Below, in pieces: positions 13,703 through 15,757 of a stretch of 15,757 bases of DNA. Position numbers and translations under genes: made by a program. Position 1 is the first letter of the stretch, and every line of letters starts with the position of its first letter. The notes beneath the pieces are model-generated. The model did not search any database. It saw nothing but the letters and a program-made list of their open reading frames with translations, and was not told where the DNA came from. This DNA comes from an uncultured Flavobacterium sp. Lineage in GTDB: Bacteria; Bacteroidota; Bacteroidia; Flavobacteriales; Flavobacteriaceae. The stretch is taken from the NCBI RefSeq assembly GCF_946479975.1, contig NZ_CAMLIX010000118.1, positions 1 through 15,757 on the forward strand. The letters run 5' to 3'.

Positions 13703-14809
13703 ATGCTTATATACATATTTTACTTTTTTATTGCTATTGTTGTTGTTCAACTATCTTATTATCTCGGAGTTTTTGGCAAGTTTGCTTTTGGTAAACCACA
13801 ACATATTACGCCTAAAAATCTTCCGATTTCTGTAATTGTTTGCGCAAAAAATGAAGAAGAGAATGTAAAAAAATACATTCCGCTTTTGGCACAGCAAAAT
13901 TATCCTGATTTTGAGATTGTCTTAATTGACGACGCATCAAGCGATGAAACTCTTGAAGTTTTTGAAGAATTTGAAAAAGAATTCTCTAATATCCGTTTGG
14001 TAAAAGTGGAAAATAATGAAGCTTTTTGGGGAAATAAAAAATACGCCTTAACGCTTGGAATTAAAGCTGCGAAGAAAGATTATTTATTATTTACAGATGC
14101 CGATTGTTATCCAACTTCTACAGATTGGATTACTGCAATGTCTTCAAATTTCACTTTAAACAAAACAATTGTTTTAGGATACGGCGGTTACGAAAAAGTA
14201 GAGCGTTCATTTTTAAATAAAATTATTCGCTTTGAAACAGTTTTAACTGCTCTTCAATATTTTTCATGGGCAAAAGCAGGATCACCTTATATGGGTGTGG
14301 GACGAAATTTAGCGTATAAAAAAGAAGAGTTTTTTAATGTAAATGGTTTTATCGACCATATACAGGTTCGTTCTGGCGATGATGATTTATTTATCAATCA
14401 AGCGGCAAACAAAACAAACACCACTATTTCTTACACGCCTGAAAGCTTCACCTATTCTAAACCTAAAAAAACGTATAGAGAATGGTTTACACAAAAGAGA
14501 AGACATATTTCTACTGCAGAACACTATAAGTTTTTTGATAAAATGCAATTAGGATTATTTTTCCTTTCACAATTATTTTTCTTTTTATTAGTTATAGTGT
14601 TGCTTGCATTTCAATTTCAATGGATTGCAGTATTGGCAATTTTAGCAACTCGTTACACCGTTGTTTGGACCGTAATTGGATGTTCGGCAGGAAAACTAAA
14701 AGAAAATGACCTAAAAATATGGTTTCCGGTTGTTGAGATAGCGCTTATATTAACGCAAATTAATATCTTTATAACTAATATCTTTTCAAAACCGGTATAT
14801 TGGAAATAA
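13703..14809 (+). CDS. Membrane-bound GT2 family glycosyltransferase
   Basis: This 368-aa protein has an N-terminal transmembrane helix (about 2-22), a cytoplasmic GT-A domain (about 40-270) and C-terminal hydrophobic segments at about 283-325 and 341-360. The GT2 elements are visible: VIVCAKNEEENV (44-55), LIDDASSDET (74-83), the metal-binding FTDADC (130-135), GDDDLF (225-230), and QKRRH (264-268) at the QxxRW position. This layout is typical of processive or lipid-linked glycosyltransferases working at the inner membrane. The product is unknown. It has its own promoter, and its last 10 nt overlap the sigma factor start, so the two are probably translated together. Confidence 0.9.
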   Translation: MLIYIFYFFIAIVVVQLSYYLGVFGKFAFGKPQHITPKNLPISVIVCAKNEEENVKKYIPLLAQQNYPDFEIVLIDDASSDETLEVFEEFEKEFSNIRLVKVENNEAFWGNKKYALTLGIKAAKKDYLLFTDADCYPTSTDWITAMSSNFTLNKTIVLGYGGYEKVERSFLNKIIRFETVLTALQYFSWAKAGSPYMGVGRNLAYKKEEFFNVNGFIDHIQVRSGDDDLFINQAANKTNTTISYTPESFTYSKPKKTYREWFTQKRRHISTAEHYKFFDKMQLGLFFLSQLFFFLLVIVLLAFQFQWIAVLAILATRYTVVWTVIGCSAGKLKENDLKIWFPVVEIALILTQINIFITNIFSKPVYWK

Positions 14810-15351
14810 ATTCTAAAATAGAAAAAGCAAAAAAAGGCGATCAGATCGCCTTTACTTTTTTATTAGATCATTATTGGAATGAGGTGTACGCTTTTATGCT
14901 CAAACGAACAGAAAACGAAACCACCGCAGAAGATATTACAATAGAAACTTTTTCAAAAGCGTTTGACAAAATCGCTTCTTACAATCCTGAATTTCAATTC
15001 AATACCTGGCTTATTGCCATTGCAAAAAATGTCTATATAGATTTACTTCGTAAAAAGAAAACCAATCTTTTTATTGAAATCACAGACAACGAAGACCAGC
15101 AGGCTTACAACATAGCCGACCCTACTCCATCTGCAGAAGATGCATTAATTAAAGAACAGAATCTTTCTCGTCTGCTCTTGTGCATCAAAGAACTCAAACC
15201 GCACTACCAAGAAGTAATTCAACTTCGTTATTTTCAAGAAATGTCTTATCAGGAAATTGCCGTTAAGATCGACGAACCTTTAAGCAGTGTAAAAGTTAAG
15301 CTTTTGCGTGCAAAAAAATTATTAGCAGAAATTATCGAACGTAATAGATAA
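14800..15351 (+). CDS. ECF-type RNA polymerase sigma factor (sigma-70 family)
   Basis: This 183-aa sigma factor has only regions 2 and 4, as in group IV (extracytoplasmic function) factors. Region 2 (about 17-86) includes AEDITIETFSKAF (43-55) and NTWLIAIAKNVYIDLLRKK (68-86). A short acidic linker is followed by region 4 (about 126-175), with LKPHYQEVIQLRYFQEMSYQEIA and the recognition helix SSVKVKLLRAKKLL. The start is TTG at 14800-14802, giving MEINSKIEKAKKGDQ. The first in-frame ATG (M33) would cut region 2, so TTG is preferred. It overlaps the GT2 gene by 10 nt, implying translational coupling and perhaps deliberately low expression. No anti-sigma gene follows directly; the next gene is tonB. 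Confidence 0.92.
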   Translation: MEINSKIEKAKKGDQIAFTFLLDHYWNEVYAFMLKRTENETTAEDITIETFSKAFDKIASYNPEFQFNTWLIAIAKNVYIDLLRKKKTNLFIEITDNEDQQAYNIADPTPSAEDALIKEQNLSRLLLCIKELKPHYQEVIQLRYFQEMSYQEIAVKIDEPLSSVKVKLLRAKKLLAEIIERNR

Positions 15352-15370
15352 TTTATTATCTTTAAACAAA

Positions 15371-15400
15371 GAATACTATACTATTCGTATTTTTATTCTT
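15371..15400 (+). terminator. Weak candidate terminator after the sigma factor gene
   Basis: AATAC pairs with GTATT across TATACTATTC, with a T-rich run (TTTTTATTC) directly after. The stem is only five AT-rich pairs, so this would be a weak terminator at best. It lies about 20 nt past the sigma factor stop codon. Confidence 0.25.
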
Positions 15401-15506
15401 AAAAAATCAATATTATCACATACTAAAACTACAATTTTACCATTGTAGCCAACCTAAACCTTTTCTGCGTATGATTTAAAGTTACTTAACCTTAAAACCC
15501 AAAACT

Positions 15507-15757
15507 ATGTCTAAATTAAGCATTTATGAAAACAAATGGACTGATCTTGTTTTCGAAAACAGAAACAAAGAGTATGGAGCGTATCAATTACGCCAAGAAA
15601 ACCCTAGAACTACGGTTAATGCACTCTTTATGGGTTTATTGTTAATAACTGCTCTGGGAAGCATACCTGTGTTGATTAGTAAATTTAAGCCTCAAACTGT
15701 TGATCCAGTAACGGAGATTCCTCCTTATGACGATGAACATGTAGTAACACCTTACAA
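15507..15757 (+). CDS. tonB: Energy transducer TonB, N-terminal part (truncated by window edge)
   Basis: The open frame from the ATG at 15507 gives 83 residues and runs off the window. It begins MSKLSIYENKWTDLVFE, followed by NRNKEYGAYQLRQENP (18-33). That block is conserved at the start of Bacteroidota TonB proteins and precedes the membrane anchor. One transmembrane helix lies at about 38-58, and then the acidic, proline-containing start of the periplasmic linker. TonB with ExbB/ExbD passes energy from the inner membrane to outer membrane receptors; the C-terminal receptor-contacting domain is outside the window. It is 155 nt after the sigma factor, on the same strand. No clear TAnnTTTG promoter was found in that gap, but it holds a 7-bp hairpin (CTACAAT...ATTGTAG, 15429-15448). 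Confidence 0.88.
   Translation, partial: MSKLSIYENKWTDLVFENRNKEYGAYQLRQENPRTTVNALFMGLLLITALGSIPVLISKFKPQTVDPVTEIPPYDDEHVVTPY

Noticed and set aside
15429..15448. CTACAAT-TTTACC-ATTGTAG hairpin before tonB as a terminator
   Set aside because: The stem is perfect, but no T run follows on the plus strand, and the minus strand has only TTTT; it is mentioned under tonB rather than called.

Overview
The window looks like a chromosomal segment of a Flavobacterium-type Bacteroidota. The DNA is AT-rich. The gene families are flavobacterial in flavour: a TonB with the NRNKEYGAYQLR motif, rhomboids with long C-terminal tails, and a DUF2461 protein. Several intergenic regions carry Bacteroidota-style -7 boxes (TAnnTTTG), and Shine-Dalgarno sequences are not evident. 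This is an inference from the encoded proteins; no rRNA or other taxonomic marker is present. No tRNA, rRNA, insertion sequence, prophage or CRISPR array was seen.

Left part (1-6331, all minus strand). The first 55 bases are a heptanucleotide tandem repeat running off the window edge. Reading in the transcription direction from position 6331, there is a single-pass membrane TPR-like protein (YfgM-like), then ribH (lumazine synthase) closed by a strong intrinsic terminator at about 4823-4867. A second unit follows: mutL, two rhomboid proteases and a membrane-anchored endonuclease/exonuclease/phosphatase protein. mutL and the first rhomboid overlap by 4 nt (ATGA). The other two junctions are 42 and 17 nt, so this is probably one operon.

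Middle (6332-9774). A 356-bp divergent intergenic region, with a decayed palindromic repeat, separates the TPR gene from recF. recF, a DUF2461 gene and a GT4-type glycosyltransferase follow on the plus strand. Long palindromic repeats built of CACRAATT units lie in the gaps between them. The first copy has a second perfect 16-bp palindrome nested in its loop.

Right part (9792-15757). A minus-strand gene for a secreted protein of unknown function converges on the glycosyltransferase. Divergent from it are a HisC-like PLP aminotransferase with a twin-arginine signal, murB, a PaiB-like FMN-binding protein, a membrane GT2 glycosyltransferase translationally overlapped with an ECF sigma factor that starts with TTG, and the 5' end of a tonB gene cut by the window edge. 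Another copy of the CACRAATT palindrome lies between murB and the paiB-like gene.

Functionally this is mostly housekeeping: DNA repair (MutL, RecF), riboflavin synthesis (RibH), peptidoglycan precursor synthesis (MurB), membrane proteolysis (rhomboids), envelope glycosylation and TonB energy transduction. I see no clear new defence or mobile system. The points most worth a second look are the apparent loss of the MutL endonuclease motifs, the Tat-targeted aminotransferase, the tandem rhomboids in the mutL operon, and the family of nested intergenic palindromes.
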